The notes under the pieces are model-generated. The model searched no databases. It was not told the DNA's origin and was given only the letters and a program-made list of their open reading frames with translations. From Mycolicibacterium sp. J2 (lineage in GTDB: Bacteria > Actinomycetota > Actinomycetes > Mycobacteriales > Mycobacteriaceae), in contig NZ_JAPFPY010000004.1 in NCBI RefSeq assembly GCF_026240945.1, positions 147,883-211,882 on the forward strand: DNA of 64,000 bases, given 5' to 3'. Numbering within the stretch: position 1 is the first letter of the stretch; each line of letters begins with the position of its first letter. Both the position numbers and the translations under genes were made by a program. Shown here in pieces: positions 1-8,251 of this stretch.

Positions 1-338
1 CGATGGACGAATTGGAGCCGGGCGGGCGGCCCGACGCCGCCGAGCCGGGTCCGTCGATGTTGGGCGATATCGTGTTGTGCCCGGAATTCGCCGCCAAACA
101 GGCCGAACAAGCCGGGCATTCGCTCGGTCAGGAGCTGGCGTTGTTGACGGTGCACGGAGTCTTGCACCTGCTCGGCTACGACCATGCCGAACCTGACGAG
201 GAGAAAGAGATGTTCGCCCTGCAGCGGCGCCTGCTCGAGGAGTGGGTGGCCGATCAGGTGCAGACCTATCGCCAGGATCGGCAGACCGAGAAGGATCGAC
301 GGCTGCTCGACAAGTCGCGATACTTCGACGCACCGTGA
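1..338 (+). CDS. ybeY: Endoribonuclease YbeY, 3' part (gene runs off the left edge)
   Basis: This is the C-terminal part of YbeY, a single-strand-specific zinc endoribonuclease involved in 16S rRNA 3'-end maturation and ribosome quality control. The diagnostic metal motif H-x3-H-x5-H is present as [11 protein letters not shown], about 60 codons before the stop. The visible frame is open to base 1, so the true start lies outside the window. The stop overlaps the GTG of the next gene by 4 bp (GTGA, 335-338), which points to translational coupling in the block ybeY, CBS protein, CDA-like, era, the order known for M. tuberculosis Rv2367c to Rv2364c. Confidence 0.95.
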   Translation, partial: MDELEPGGRPDAAEPGPSMLGDIVLCPEFAAKQAEQAGHSLGQELALLTVHGVLHLLGYDHAEPDEEKEMFALQRRLLEEWVADQVQTYRQDRQTEKDRRLLDKSRYFDAP

Positions 339-1624
339 CAGGGGTGGCCGCGCTGCTGGGTGCGATCTTCCTGGTCGGCCTGGGCGGGTTGTTCGCCGCG
401 GTGGATGCCGCCATCGGTACGGCGTCCATCGCCAGGGTCGACGAGATGGTGCGTGAGGAGCGGCCGGGTGCGACCCGGCTGGCTCAGGTCATGGCCGACC
501 GGCCCCGCTACATCAACCTCGTGGTGCTGTTGCGCATCGCCTGCGAGGTGAGCGCGACCGTGCTGCTGGTCTCGTATCTGGATGGCTACCTCGGTGTCGG
601 GTGGGGGTTGGTGGCCGCGGCCGCGATCATGGTGGTGGTCAGCTTCGTGGCCATCGGAGTGGGGCCGCGCACCGTCGGGCGACAGAACGCCTACAGCATC
701 GCGTTGGCCGCTGCCCTTCCGCTGCAGGCCATTTCGGTGCTGCTGACACCGATCAGCCGGCTGCTGGTGCTGATCGGCAACGCGCTCACCCCCGGCCGTG
801 GCTTCCGCAATGGCCCGTTCGCTTCCGAGATCGAGCTGCGTGAGGTCGTCGATCTTGCCCAGCAGCGCGGCGTGGTGGCCGACGACGAGCGCAAGATGAT
901 CCAGTCGGTGTTCGAACTCGGTGACACCCCGGCCCGTGAGGTGATGGTGCCCCGCACCGAGATGGTGTGGATCGAAGGCGACAAGACCGCCACCCAGGCC
1001 ACCTCGCTTGCGGTGCGCAGCGGGCACTCCCGGCTGCCGGTGATCGGCGAGAACGTCGACGACGTGGTGGGCGTGGTCTATCTGAAAGACCTGGTGCAGC
1101 ACTCGTATTCGTCGGGTGGGCGGTTCGACACCCGAGTGGGTGAGTTGATGCGGCCCGCGGTGTTCGTGCCCGACTCCAAGCCGTTGGACGCCCTGCTGCG
1201 TGAGATGCAGCGCGACCGTAACCATATGGCGCTGTTGGTCGACGAGTACGGCGCGATCGCCGGGCTGGTCACCATCGAGGACGTGTTGGAGGAGATCGTC
1301 GGCGAGATCAACGACGAATACGACGCCGGTGAGGTGGCGCCCTGGGAAGAAGTGGGCGACGGACAGTTCCGGGTGTCGGCGCGGTTGCCGATCGAAGATC
1401 TCGGTGAGCTGTACGAGGAGCTGGAGATCGGCGAGGACCTGGAGGTCGACACCGTCGGTGGGCTGCTCGCCCACGAATTGGGCCGGGTGCCGCTTCCCGG
1501 TGCCGAGGTGACCTGGGATGGTTTACGGTTGCGCGCCGAGGGCGGACCGGATCACCGCGGTCGGGTGCGGATCGGCACGGTGCTGATCAGTCCGGACAAG
1601 ACGGAAGAAGAGGAAGCGCAATGA
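335..1624 (+). CDS. CNNM/CorC-type membrane protein with DUF21, paired CBS and CorC_HlyC domains
   Basis: The 429-residue protein has the standard three-part layout: a DUF21 membrane region with four hydrophobic helices in roughly residues 1-150, two CBS domains at about 198-255 and 268-325, and a CorC_HlyC transporter-associated domain at about 332-418. It resembles M. tuberculosis Rv2366c. Family members are linked to Mg2+/Co2+ homeostasis, with CBS domains sensing adenine nucleotides; the substrate here is not shown. I chose GTG at 335 because it overlaps the ybeY stop and places the first transmembrane helix at the N terminus; an upstream ATG at 242 would add a non-homologous stretch read inside ybeY. 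The stop overlaps the next ATG (ATGA, 1621-1624). Confidence 0.9.
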   Translation: MTGVAALLGAIFLVGLGGLFAAVDAAIGTASIARVDEMVREERPGATRLAQVMADRPRYINLVVLLRIACEVSATVLLVSYLDGYLGVGWGLVAAAAIMVVVSFVAIGVGPRTVGRQNAYSIALAAALPLQAISVLLTPISRLLVLIGNALTPGRGFRNGPFASEIELREVVDLAQQRGVVADDERKMIQSVFELGDTPAREVMVPRTEMVWIEGDKTATQATSLAVRSGHSRLPVIGENVDDVVGVVYLKDLVQHSYSSGGRFDTRVGELMRPAVFVPDSKPLDALLREMQRDRNHMALLVDEYGAIAGLVTIEDVLEEIVGEINDEYDAGEVAPWEEVGDGQFRVSARLPIEDLGELYEELEIGEDLEVDTVGGLLAHELGRVPLPGAEVTWDGLRLRAEGGPDHRGRVRIGTVLISPDKTEEEEAQ

Positions 1625-1935
1625 GTCTGTCCGAGGAGGACGCCAAGCTGGTGGTGCTGGCCCGCGGTGCGATGGGCCGGGCCGAGGCCACCCAAGGTGC
1701 CGCGGTGCGCGATCAGGACGGTCGTACCTACGCCGGTGCCCCGGTCGCCCTGTCGGCGCTCACCCTGACCGCGCTGCAGGCCGCCGTGGCCGCGGCGGTG
1801 TCGAGCGGGGCCGTCGGCCTGGAAGCTGCAGTGCTGCTGGGTGGTTCGGCCGAGGACGCGGGTGTCGCGGCGGTGCGGGAGCTGTCGCCGGCGGCGGCCG
1901 TCATCGTCACCGACCGGGCGGGCAACCCCGCATGA
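1621..1935 (+). CDS. Cytidine deaminase-like small protein without the zinc motifs (Rv2365c-like)
   Basis: A 104-residue protein between the CBS gene and era, the place of Rv2365c. The layout (a [15 protein letters not shown] strand region, then an alanine-rich helix) resembles the core of the cytidine deaminase fold, and homologues are often labelled cytidine deaminase. I see no catalytic C/H-A-E motif and no P-C-x2-C zinc motif; there is no cysteine at all. It is therefore unlikely to deaminate by the usual mechanism and may have a structural role. Its ATGA overlaps on both sides suggest co-translation with the CBS protein and Era. Confidence 0.75.
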   Translation: MSLSEEDAKLVVLARGAMGRAEATQGAAVRDQDGRTYAGAPVALSALTLTALQAAVAAAVSSGAVGLEAAVLLGGSAEDAGVAAVRELSPAAAVIVTDRAGNPA

Positions 1936-2834
1936 CAGCCGAATTCCGCTCCGGCTTCGTCTGTTTCGTCGGCCGGCCCAACACCGGTAAGTCGACGTTG
2001 ACCAACGCGCTGGTGGGGCAGAAGGTTGCCATCACCTCCAACCGGCCGCAGACCACCCGGCACACCATCCGCGGCATCGTGCACCGTGAGAACTTCCAGA
2101 TCATCCTGGTCGATACGCCGGGTTTGCACCGCCCGCGCACGCTGCTCGGACAGCGGCTCAACGATCTGGTCAAGGACACCTACTCCGAGGTCGACGTCAT
2201 CGGCCTGTGCATCCCGGCCGACGAGAAGATCGGCCCCGGCGACCGCTGGATCTACCAGCAGATCCGCGCCGTCGCTCCCAAGACGACGCTGATCGCCATC
2301 GTCACCAAGATCGACAAGGTCGCCAAGGACCGGGTGGCCGAGCAACTGCTGGCGGTCAGCGAATTGGTCGGGCCCGACGTCGAGATCGTGCCGGTGTCGG
2401 CCACCGCCGGTGAGCAGCTCGATGTGCTCACCGACGTGCTGGTGGCCAACCTGCCGCCCGGCCCGGCGTACTACCCCGACGGTGAACTCACCGACGAACC
2501 CGAAGAAGTCCTGATGGCCGAGCTGATCCGGGAGGCAGCGCTGGAGGGGGTGCGCGACGAACTACCGCACTCGCTGGCCGTGGTGATCGAGGACGTGGAG
2601 CAGCGCGAGGACCGCGACGACCTGATCGACGTGCACGCCGTGCTCTACGTCGAACGCGACAGCCAGAAGGGCATCGTGATCGGCAAGGGTGGCGCCCGAC
2701 TGCGTGAGGTCGGGACCGCGGCGCGTACCCAGATCGAGAAGCTGCTGGGCACCAAGGTGTACCTGGATCTACGCGTCAAGATCGCGAAGAACTGGCAGCG
2801 GGACCCGAAACAGCTTGGGCGGCTTGGCTTCTAG
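1932..2834 (+). CDS. era: GTPase Era, 30S ribosome assembly
   Basis: Era is a KH-domain GTPase that binds near the 3' end of 16S rRNA and checks late 30S maturation. In this 300-residue protein the P-loop GRPNTGKS is at residues 14-21, the G3 motif DTPG starts at 61, and G4 is TKID at 125-128. The KH motif VIGKGGARLREVG is near residue 250. The length fits the bacterial family. It is the last gene of the ybeY block, and sharing an operon with ybeY fits a joint role in 16S processing. Confidence 0.97.
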   Translation: MTAEFRSGFVCFVGRPNTGKSTLTNALVGQKVAITSNRPQTTRHTIRGIVHRENFQIILVDTPGLHRPRTLLGQRLNDLVKDTYSEVDVIGLCIPADEKIGPGDRWIYQQIRAVAPKTTLIAIVTKIDKVAKDRVAEQLLAVSELVGPDVEIVPVSATAGEQLDVLTDVLVANLPPGPAYYPDGELTDEPEEVLMAELIREAALEGVRDELPHSLAVVIEDVEQREDRDDLIDVHAVLYVERDSQKGIVIGKGGARLREVGTAARTQIEKLLGTKVYLDLRVKIAKNWQRDPKQLGRLGF

Positions 2835-2852
2835 GGGTTGCGCCAGCTGCCG

Positions 2853-3332
2853 TCAGCCCGGGATGCCGTAGACCGCCACGACGACGCTGCGGTCCAGACT
2901 GTTGAGCGACCACACGCCCATCTGGGTGTTGGCGCAGTTGCTCATGATCGCCATGTAGTCCGGGCGGTAGTACCACTGGTTCATGATCTCGATACCGTTG
3001 ATGGCCAGCGCCGGGTTGATCGCGACGGTCTGCGACACCGTGCCCTTGTAACCGGCGGCGTTGGCCCGCGACTGCGGGGTGGAACCGTCCGACCCCAGGT
3101 CCCCGTCCAGAGCCCGGTTGTTCAGCACGTCATTGGCGTGCCATTCGGCCGCCAGTTGCAGCTGCGGGTTCTTGGTCACGTCGTTGGTGCAGCCGGCCTG
3201 ATGCTGGATGGTGTAGACGTTGGCGATCACGCTGTTGTTGAGCCGGATGTTGTCGGCATGGGCGGCCGGCGCCGCGACGACCGCGCCGGCAACGACGGTG
3301 AGCACGGGCACGGCACGGCGGATCGCGATCAT
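2853..3332 (-). CDS. Secreted CAP/SCP-like protein
   Basis: A 159-residue exported protein: an N-terminal signal sequence (residues 1-26, ending ...AAPAAHA) is followed by a mature domain with N-N-S-V-I-A-N-V-Y near its start and a central AAEWHANDVLNN segment, a pattern typical of mycobacterial CAP/SCP (cysteine-rich secretory protein-like) domains. Two cysteines (in AGCTND and MSNCANT) could form a disulfide. It lies 12 bp downstream of the amidase gene on the same strand, so the two are probably co-transcribed. The biochemical function is unknown. Confidence 0.75.
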   Translation of the reverse strand: MIAIRRAVPVLTVVAGAVVAAPAAHADNIRLNNSVIANVYTIQHQAGCTNDVTKNPQLQLAAEWHANDVLNNRALDGDLGSDGSTPQSRANAAGYKGTVSQTVAINPALAINGIEIMNQWYYRPDYMAIMSNCANTQMGVWSLNSLDRSVVVAVYGIPG

Positions 3333-3344
3333 GGTCTGCAGAGA

Positions 3345-4802
3345 TTACTGCAGCTCGGTCGCCAGCCACCACGGTTCGGGTTGCTTGGTCATCCAGCCGC
3401 TGATGGCTTCCAGCGCGGCCGCCAGCGAAATCAACAAGGGCTCACTGCCCTGCGGACCCATGAGCTGCACCCCGATCGGTAAACCGTCGGACGTGAATCC
3501 GGCGGGCACGTTGATCGACGGCCAGCCCAGCAGATTCCACGGCCAGGTCAGCGGGCAGGCGCGGATCATGGCCCGGTCGGTGGCCAGGCTGCCCCGGTCG
3601 TCGTAGTCGTGCAGACGGGGCGGCGGCAGCGCGGTGGTGGGCGCCAGCACCACGTCGGCGATATTGAAGATCCAGCCGACCCGCCGTTGCGCCTCGGCCT
3701 CGGCAGCCCTGGCCTTGCGCAGTACGTGTTCGGAGAGCAACCGGCCCGTGCGCATATTGCTCACGGTGCGCTTATCCCACTGGATTCCGTCACCCAGCCG
3801 GTGCGACCACTCCAGCAGCCCGGACGTCGACCGGGACAGGAAGTTCCAGGACATCTTCAGGCCGTAGTCCGGGTCGGCGGCTGTGATGGTGTGCCCGAGC
3901 TGTTCCAGGTGCCCCGCCGTCTCGTGCAGCGCGGCTTCGATCTCCGGGTGCAGACGGGCCCGGAACACGGTGAACGGGAACTTGGCGGACACCGCGACGC
4001 GCAGCGCACCCGGAGCCCGGCCCACCCAGTCCGACGCCCGGATGGGGTCGGGTTTGTGCAGGTCGCCGTCGGCGTTGCCGGAGGCGGCGTCGAGCACGAT
4101 GGCGGCGTCGGTGACGGTGCGCGCCAGCACCCCGTTGACGGTGATGCCGTTGAACGCCTCGGGCAGCGGCCAGGTGGAGATGCGGCCGCGTTGCGGTTTG
4201 ATGCCGACCAGGTGCGTCCACGCCGCCGGGATCCGCACGCTGCCCGCGCCGTCGGAGCCGATGGCGGCCGGCACCAGCCCGGCGGCGACCGCGGCGGCGC
4301 TGCCACCGGAGGAACCGCCCGGGCTGTGCTCGCGTGACCAGGGATTGCGGGTGTGTCCGAAGCCGGGTCCGCTGGTGAAAGGCCACTGGCCGAGCTCGCA
4401 GGTGTTGGTCTTGCCGACGATCACCGCACCGGCCGCCCGCAACCGGCGCACCACCTCGGCGTCGGCGGTGGCTGGGGGTACCTCACCTCGGGTTCCGAAG
4501 CGGGTCGGGACACCGGCGACGTCGACGTCGTCCTTGACGGCAATGGGTATGCCGAGAAGCGGAAGATGTTGGCCCGCAGCACGTTTACGGTCAGCTTCGG
4601 CGGCTTCGGCAATCGCGCTGTCGGTCAGCACCACCCGGAACGCGTTGAGTGTGGGCTGGCTGGCCTCGATCGCGTCGAGGGATTGGCGGACCAGCTGTTG
4701 CGATGTGGTGGCGCCGCTGGCGAGGCGGTAGAGCTGCTGGGTGAGGGTGGGGAGCTTGGGGGTGGGGAACGAACTGCCGGGAAGTCCAAGAGTGAGAGCC
4801 AT
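3345..4802 (-). CDS. amiA2: Amidase, amidase-signature family (AmiA2-like)
   Basis: An amidase-signature hydrolase with a Ser-cisSer-Lys triad: the lysine is in GIPIAVKDD, and the serines lie in the glycine-rich signature PGGSSGGSAAAVAAG with GSDGAGSVRIPA following. The 485-residue length matches M. tuberculosis AmiA2 (Rv2363). I chose the ATG at 4800-4802, because longer versions run into the start of recO and add non-homologous sequence. The gene diverges from recO, with 66 bp between the starts. The natural amide substrate cannot be read from the sequence. Confidence 0.9.
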   Translation of the reverse strand: MALTLGLPGSSFPTPKLPTLTQQLYRLASGATTSQQLVRQSLDAIEASQPTLNAFRVVLTDSAIAEAAEADRKRAAGQHLPLLGIPIAVKDDVDVAGVPTRFGTRGEVPPATADAEVVRRLRAAGAVIVGKTNTCELGQWPFTSGPGFGHTRNPWSREHSPGGSSGGSAAAVAAGLVPAAIGSDGAGSVRIPAAWTHLVGIKPQRGRISTWPLPEAFNGITVNGVLARTVTDAAIVLDAASGNADGDLHKPDPIRASDWVGRAPGALRVAVSAKFPFTVFRARLHPEIEAALHETAGHLEQLGHTITAADPDYGLKMSWNFLSRSTSGLLEWSHRLGDGIQWDKRTVSNMRTGRLLSEHVLRKARAAEAEAQRRVGWIFNIADVVLAPTTALPPPRLHDYDDRGSLATDRAMIRACPLTWPWNLLGWPSINVPAGFTSDGLPIGVQLMGPQGSEPLLISLAAALEAISGWMTKQPEPWWLATELQ

Positions 4803-4868
4803 GCTGAATGTCAGGATATCCGGCGTTGCGGTGCGGCCGGTGTCGGCACGCGATGAGAGACTGACCCG

Positions 4869-5756
4869 ATGCGGTTGTACCGGGATCGAGCGGTGGTGCT
4901 GCGCCAGCACAAGCTCGGCGAGGCCGACCGGATCGTGACGCTACTCACCCGCGAGCATGGCGTGGTCCGCGCCGTCGCCAAGGGGGTGCGGCGTACCCGC
5001 AGCAAGTTCGGGGCCCGGTTGGAACCGTTCGCGCACATCGACGTTCAACTGCATCCCGGCCGGAATCTGGACATCGTCACCCAGGTGCAGTCCATCGACG
5101 CGTTCGCCACCGACATCGTCAACGACTACGGCCGTTACACGTGCGCGTGCGCCATGCTGGAGACCGCCGAACGGCTGGCCGGTGAGGAACACGCCCCGGT
5201 GCCCGAGCTGCACAGCCTGACGGTGGCGGCGCTGCGGGCCGTCGCGGCCGGCCGCCGGCCGCGGGAGCTGGTGCTGGACTCCTACCTGCTGCGGGCCATG
5301 GGGATCGCGGGCTGGGCCCCGGCATTGGCCGAATGCGCCCGGTGCGCCGCGCCGGGACCACACCGGGCCTTCCACATCGCCGCCGGCGGCAGCGTCTGCG
5401 TGCACTGCCGGCCGTCGGGTTCGGCGACACCGGCGCAGGCCGTGCTGGACCTGATGATCGCCCTGCACGACGGGGACTGGGAGTTCGCCGAGGCGTCCAC
5501 CTCGTCGCACCGCAGCCAGGCCAGCGGCCTGGTCGCGGCCCATCTGCAGTGGCACCTGGAACGTCAGTTGCGGACGTTGCCACTGGTCGAGAGGGGTGAC
5601 GAGCGGATGCGCGACGAGCAGATAGCCCGTTTCCGGGTCGATACCGTGGGCCTCGAACGCCGAGCGAGGGTGTTCGGGCAGGATATGGCGCATGGCATTG
5701 AACAGGGACGGCAAGCGGGGCAAGTCGACGTACCCACAGCTGCCCCCGGCGCCTGA
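4869..5756 (+). CDS. recO: DNA repair protein RecO
   Basis: RecO loads RecA onto SSB-coated single-stranded DNA and anneals strands in the RecFOR pathway. The N terminus ([19 protein letters not shown]) is the OB-fold signature, and a zinc site is visible as CARC near residue 155 and CVHC some 25 residues later. The 295-residue product is longer than usual: the last 30 or so codons overlap the next gene, uppS, by 65 bp. A GAGACT hexamer 6 bases before the ATG is a possible, weak leaderless -10 element. Confidence 0.93.
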   Translation: MRLYRDRAVVLRQHKLGEADRIVTLLTREHGVVRAVAKGVRRTRSKFGARLEPFAHIDVQLHPGRNLDIVTQVQSIDAFATDIVNDYGRYTCACAMLETAERLAGEEHAPVPELHSLTVAALRAVAAGRRPRELVLDSYLLRAMGIAGWAPALAECARCAAPGPHRAFHIAAGGSVCVHCRPSGSATPAQAVLDLMIALHDGDWEFAEASTSSHRSQASGLVAAHLQWHLERQLRTLPLVERGDERMRDEQIARFRVDTVGLERRARVFGQDMAHGIEQGRQAGQVDVPTAAPGA

Positions 5757-6585
5757 CGACTATCCGGTCTTCCCGGACACGTCGACCTGGCCGGTGGTGT
5801 TCCCTGAGCTCCCGGCCCGCACCAACGGCCGGTTTTCCCGCCCGCCACAGCATCCGTCCAAGGCGGCCGCCCCGCAGATCCCCGCCGACCAGGTACCCAA
5901 CCATGTCGCGGTGGTGATGGACGGCAACGGCCGGTGGGCCACCCAGCGCGGCCTTGGCCGGACCGAGGGCCACAAGATGGGCGAGGCGGTGCTCATCGAC
6001 ATCACCTGTGGGGCCATCGAGCTCGGTATCAAGCACCTGTCGGTGTACGCCTTCTCCACCGAGAACTGGAAACGCAGCACCGAGGAGGTGCGATTCCTGA
6101 TGGGTTTCAACCGGGAGGTGGTGCGCCGCCGCCGGGAGAACCTGGATGCCATGGGCGTCAACATGCGCTGGGTCGGTTCCCGGCCGCGGATGTGGCGCAG
6201 CGTCATCAAGGAGTTCGACATCGCCGAGGAGATGACCGTCGGCAACGACGTCATCACCGTCAACTACTGCGTGAACTACGGCGGGCGCACCGAGATCGTC
6301 GAGGCGGCGCGCGCCCTGGCCGAGGAGGCCGCCGAGGGCAAGCTGAACCCGTCCCGCATCTCCGAGGCTTCCTTCGCCAAGCATCTGCACCGCCCGGACA
6401 TCCCCGATGTCGACTTGTTCATCCGGACATCGGGGGAGCAGCGCGCCAGCAACTTCATGCTGTGGCAGGCCGCGTATGCCGAGTACGTCTTCCAGGACAA
6501 GCTGTGGCCCGACTACGACCGGCGCGACCTGTGGGCGGCGTGCGAGGAGTACGTCAACCGCAACCGGCGCTTCGGCAGGGCCTGA
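5692..6585 (+). CDS. uppS: Decaprenyl diphosphate synthase (cis-prenyltransferase UppS)
   Basis: This cis-prenyltransferase extends an allylic diphosphate with isopentenyl units to make decaprenyl diphosphate, the lipid carrier for peptidoglycan, arabinogalactan and mannan precursors. Family motifs are clear: [11 protein letters not shown] (catalytic Asp and P-loop), [12 protein letters not shown], and [17 protein letters not shown] with YAEYVF near the end. The 297-residue length and the proline-rich N-terminal extension match M. tuberculosis Rv2361c. That extension supports the start at 5692, inside the 3' end of recO. Confidence 0.96.
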   Translation: MALNRDGKRGKSTYPQLPPAPDDYPVFPDTSTWPVVFPELPARTNGRFSRPPQHPSKAAAPQIPADQVPNHVAVVMDGNGRWATQRGLGRTEGHKMGEAVLIDITCGAIELGIKHLSVYAFSTENWKRSTEEVRFLMGFNREVVRRRRENLDAMGVNMRWVGSRPRMWRSVIKEFDIAEEMTVGNDVITVNYCVNYGGRTEIVEAARALAEEAAEGKLNPSRISEASFAKHLHRPDIPDVDLFIRTSGEQRASNFMLWQAAYAEYVFQDKLWPDYDRRDLWAACEEYVNRNRRFGRA

Positions 6586-6601
6586 GCGGGCGGGCCTGAC
6601 G

Positions 6602-7021
6602 ATGTCGTTGGAGCAGCGGTTGGCCGTCGTCGCCGAGGCGATCCTGCCCACCACCCGGGAGGACGACGGGTCGCTGACGGTGCAGCATGACGGCACCTTC
6701 TCGTCGCTGCGGGTGGTGACCATCGCCGAGGGGCTCGACATGGTGGCGCTGACGCAGATGCTGGCCTGGGATCTGCCCCTGGACGCGAAACTGCGAGCCA
6801 CGGTCGGCGACCACGCGCACAACACCCTGTTGGGGACCGTGTCGTTGACCGAGAAGGGCGCCGGCTCAGCAGGCAACTCCCGCAAGCAGGCGTCGAAGAC
6901 AGCGGATGTGTTGCTGCGCTACAACTTTCCGGCCGCCGGGTTGACGGACGAGGCGCTGGGCACGCTCCTGTTGATGGTGTTGTCGACCGGCGCCGATGTA
7001 CGACGGGCGCTGTTGGCGTGA
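6602..7021 (+). CDS. Conserved mycobacterial hypothetical protein (Rv2360c-like)
   Basis: A 139-residue soluble protein in the position of Rv2360c, 16 bp after uppS. It starts MSLEQRLAVVAEAILPTT and contains no recognisable catalytic motif, signal peptide or membrane segment. The middle (residues 20-60) looks like a compact alpha/beta fold with many charged residues. Its stop overlaps the GTG of the NUDIX gene (GTGA, 7018-7021), which suggests co-translation. I do not recognise a function. Confidence 0.75.
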   Translation: MSLEQRLAVVAEAILPTTREDDGSLTVQHDGTFSSLRVVTIAEGLDMVALTQMLAWDLPLDAKLRATVGDHAHNTLLGTVSLTEKGAGSAGNSRKQASKTADVLLRYNFPAAGLTDEALGTLLLMVLSTGADVRRALLA

Positions 7022-7419
7022 CGGGTCCGGTGATTCGGATCGTCGCGGCCGTCGTGCTCGACGATCGCAACCACGTGCTGGTGGTGCGCAAGCGGGGCAC
7101 GACGGCGTTCATGCAACCCGGCGGGAAGCTCGAGCCCGGCGAGACGCCGGTGCAGGCCCTGCACCGCGAGATCCGGGAGGAGCTCGGTGTCGGCGTCGTC
7201 GAGGAGTCGGTTACGCCGCTGGGCCATCACGATGCCGCGGCCGCCAACGAACCGGGGCATCGGGTGGCCGCGGACCTGTTCCTGGTGCGTCTCGACGGTC
7301 CGCCACGGCCCGCTGCCGAGATCGCCGAGATGGCGTGGGTGGACCCGCATGCCCCGGGCGATATCGAACTGGCGCCGCTGACACTGGATCCCGTGCTGGA
7401 GTACGCCCGCGTCAGTTGA
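7018..7419 (+). CDS. NUDIX hydrolase
   Basis: A 133-residue NUDIX-fold hydrolase. The NUDIX box GX5EX7REUXEEXGU is complete: it begins GGKLEPGE and ends with REIREELGV, at about residues 38-60. These enzymes hydrolyse nucleoside diphosphates linked to another group; the short length fits a house-cleaning type, but the substrate is not shown. The gene overlaps the preceding one by 4 bp and converges on zur, whose stop it overlaps by 8 bp. Confidence 0.85.
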   Translation: MTGPVIRIVAAVVLDDRNHVLVVRKRGTTAFMQPGGKLEPGETPVQALHREIREELGVGVVEESVTPLGHHDAAAANEPGHRVAADLFLVRLDGPPRPAAEIAEMAWVDPHAPGDIELAPLTLDPVLEYARVS

Positions 7420-7804
7420 CGGCGCAGGAGCCGCACACCCCGAAGATCTCGATGGTGTGGCTGACATCGCTGAAACCGTGTTCGGCGGCCACGTTTTCGG
7501 CCCAGGCCTCGGCCGCGCCGCCCTCCACCTCGACGGTCGACCCGCAGGCTCGGCACACCAGGTGATGGTGGTGATGCTCGGAGCAGCGCCGGTAGACCGA
7601 TTCGCCGGTGTCGGTGCGCAGCGTGTCGACGAGCCCGGAGGTGGCCATCGACTGCAGCGTCCGATACACCGTGGTCAGTCCGATGTTCTCGCCGCGCTGG
7701 CGGAGTTCGTCGTGCAATTCCTGGGCCGAGCGGAAGTCGGCGATGTTCTCCAGCAGTGCCGAGATGGCGGCCCGCTGGCGGGTGGCCCGCACGGGTGTAC
7801 TCAT
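7412..7804 (-). CDS. zur: Zinc uptake regulator Zur (FurB)
   Basis: A Fur-family repressor that uses Zn2+ as corepressor to control zinc uptake genes and alternative ribosomal proteins. The winged helix occupies the N-terminal half (TTVYRTLQSMATSGLVDTLR), followed by the histidine run SEHHHHHLVCRACG and a C-terminal CGSC; the two CxxC pairs form the structural zinc site. The 130-residue length matches Rv2359. Its start overlaps the smtB stop (ATGA, 7801-7804), so the two zinc regulators are co-transcribed from the smtB promoter, as in M. tuberculosis. Confidence 0.95.
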   Translation of the reverse strand: MSTPVRATRQRAAISALLENIADFRSAQELHDELRQRGENIGLTTVYRTLQSMATSGLVDTLRTDTGESVYRRCSEHHHHHLVCRACGSTVEVEGGAAEAWAENVAAEHGFSDVSHTIEIFGVCGSCAVN

Positions 7805-8154
7805 GCGACGTCCTCCCCGGCGTGGGTGACCGCGGCCAGCACGATCTCGGCAAGGTGTTCGTCGACCAGGCGGTACAGCACCTCGCGGCCGCTGCGCTCG
7901 CCGGCGACCACACCGGCGGCCTTGAGGATGCGCAGATGCTGGCTGACCAGGGGCTGGGGCACTTGCAGCGCTTCGACGAGTTCGTGCACGCAGCGCGCGG
8001 ATTCGCGCAGTTGCAGCACCAGCGCGATGCGCACCGGCGCGGCCAGCGCGCGCAGCAGCTCACCTGCGGTGTCCAGGATCTCGCGATCGGGCAGGTCGGT
8101 CGAGGGCGCGCTGACGTGGTCGTGCTCGCCGACAGTACTGGAAACGGTTTTCAT
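7801..8154 (-). CDS. smtB: ArsR/SmtB-family zinc-responsive repressor
   Basis: An ArsR/SmtB winged-helix repressor of 117 residues: the recognition segment is VPQPLVSQHLRILKAAGVV, followed by the wing SGREVLYRLVDEHL. In mycobacteria SmtB (Rv2358) represses its own operon with zur and releases DNA when zinc rises, so it reads zinc sufficiency upstream of Zur. The C-terminal helix has Asp, Glu and His residues (VDEHLAEIVLAAVTHAGE) placed like the alpha5 metal site. A perfect palindrome lies 15-34 bases upstream of the start. Confidence 0.93.
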   Translation of the reverse strand: MKTVSSTVGEHDHVSAPSTDLPDREILDTAGELLRALAAPVRIALVLQLRESARCVHELVEALQVPQPLVSQHLRILKAAGVVAGERSGREVLYRLVDEHLAEIVLAAVTHAGEDVA

Positions 8155-8162
8155 TATGGAGT

Positions 8163-8188
8163 CAGATTACATGCACGTCTGTGCATGT
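8163..8188 (-). promoter_or_regulatory. smtB promoter and SmtB palindromic operator
   Basis: A perfect inverted repeat, ACATGCAC (8169-8176), 4-base spacer GTCT, GTGCATGT (8181-8188), sits just upstream of smtB. On the minus strand the -10-like TAATCT (8163-8168) follows at once and is 9 bases from the ATG, so a bound dimer would cover the -35/-10 region. Size and position fit an ArsR/SmtB operator, and hence autoregulation of smtB-zur. The binding assignment is inferred. Confidence 0.75.
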
Positions 8189-8237
8189 CAAGGGTGATCG
8201 CCGCCGTCCCGTTTTCGGGTTCGGGCCGGCCGATCGC

Positions 8238-8243
8238 TACGCT
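8238..8243 (+). promoter_or_regulatory. glyS -10 element, probably leaderless transcript
   Basis: TACGCT lies 8 bases before the GTG start of glyS. With the usual 6-8 base distance from the -10 to the start site, the transcript would begin at or next to the start codon. No Shine-Dalgarno sequence is visible. Confidence 0.45.
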
Positions 8244-8251
8244 GTCAACCC

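Noticed and set aside
5560..5756. Frameshift suspected at the recO C terminus because it is longer than usual
   Set aside because: The terminal [10 protein letters not shown] segment looks like the normal RecO end, so the extra residues are an extension rather than a frameshift.
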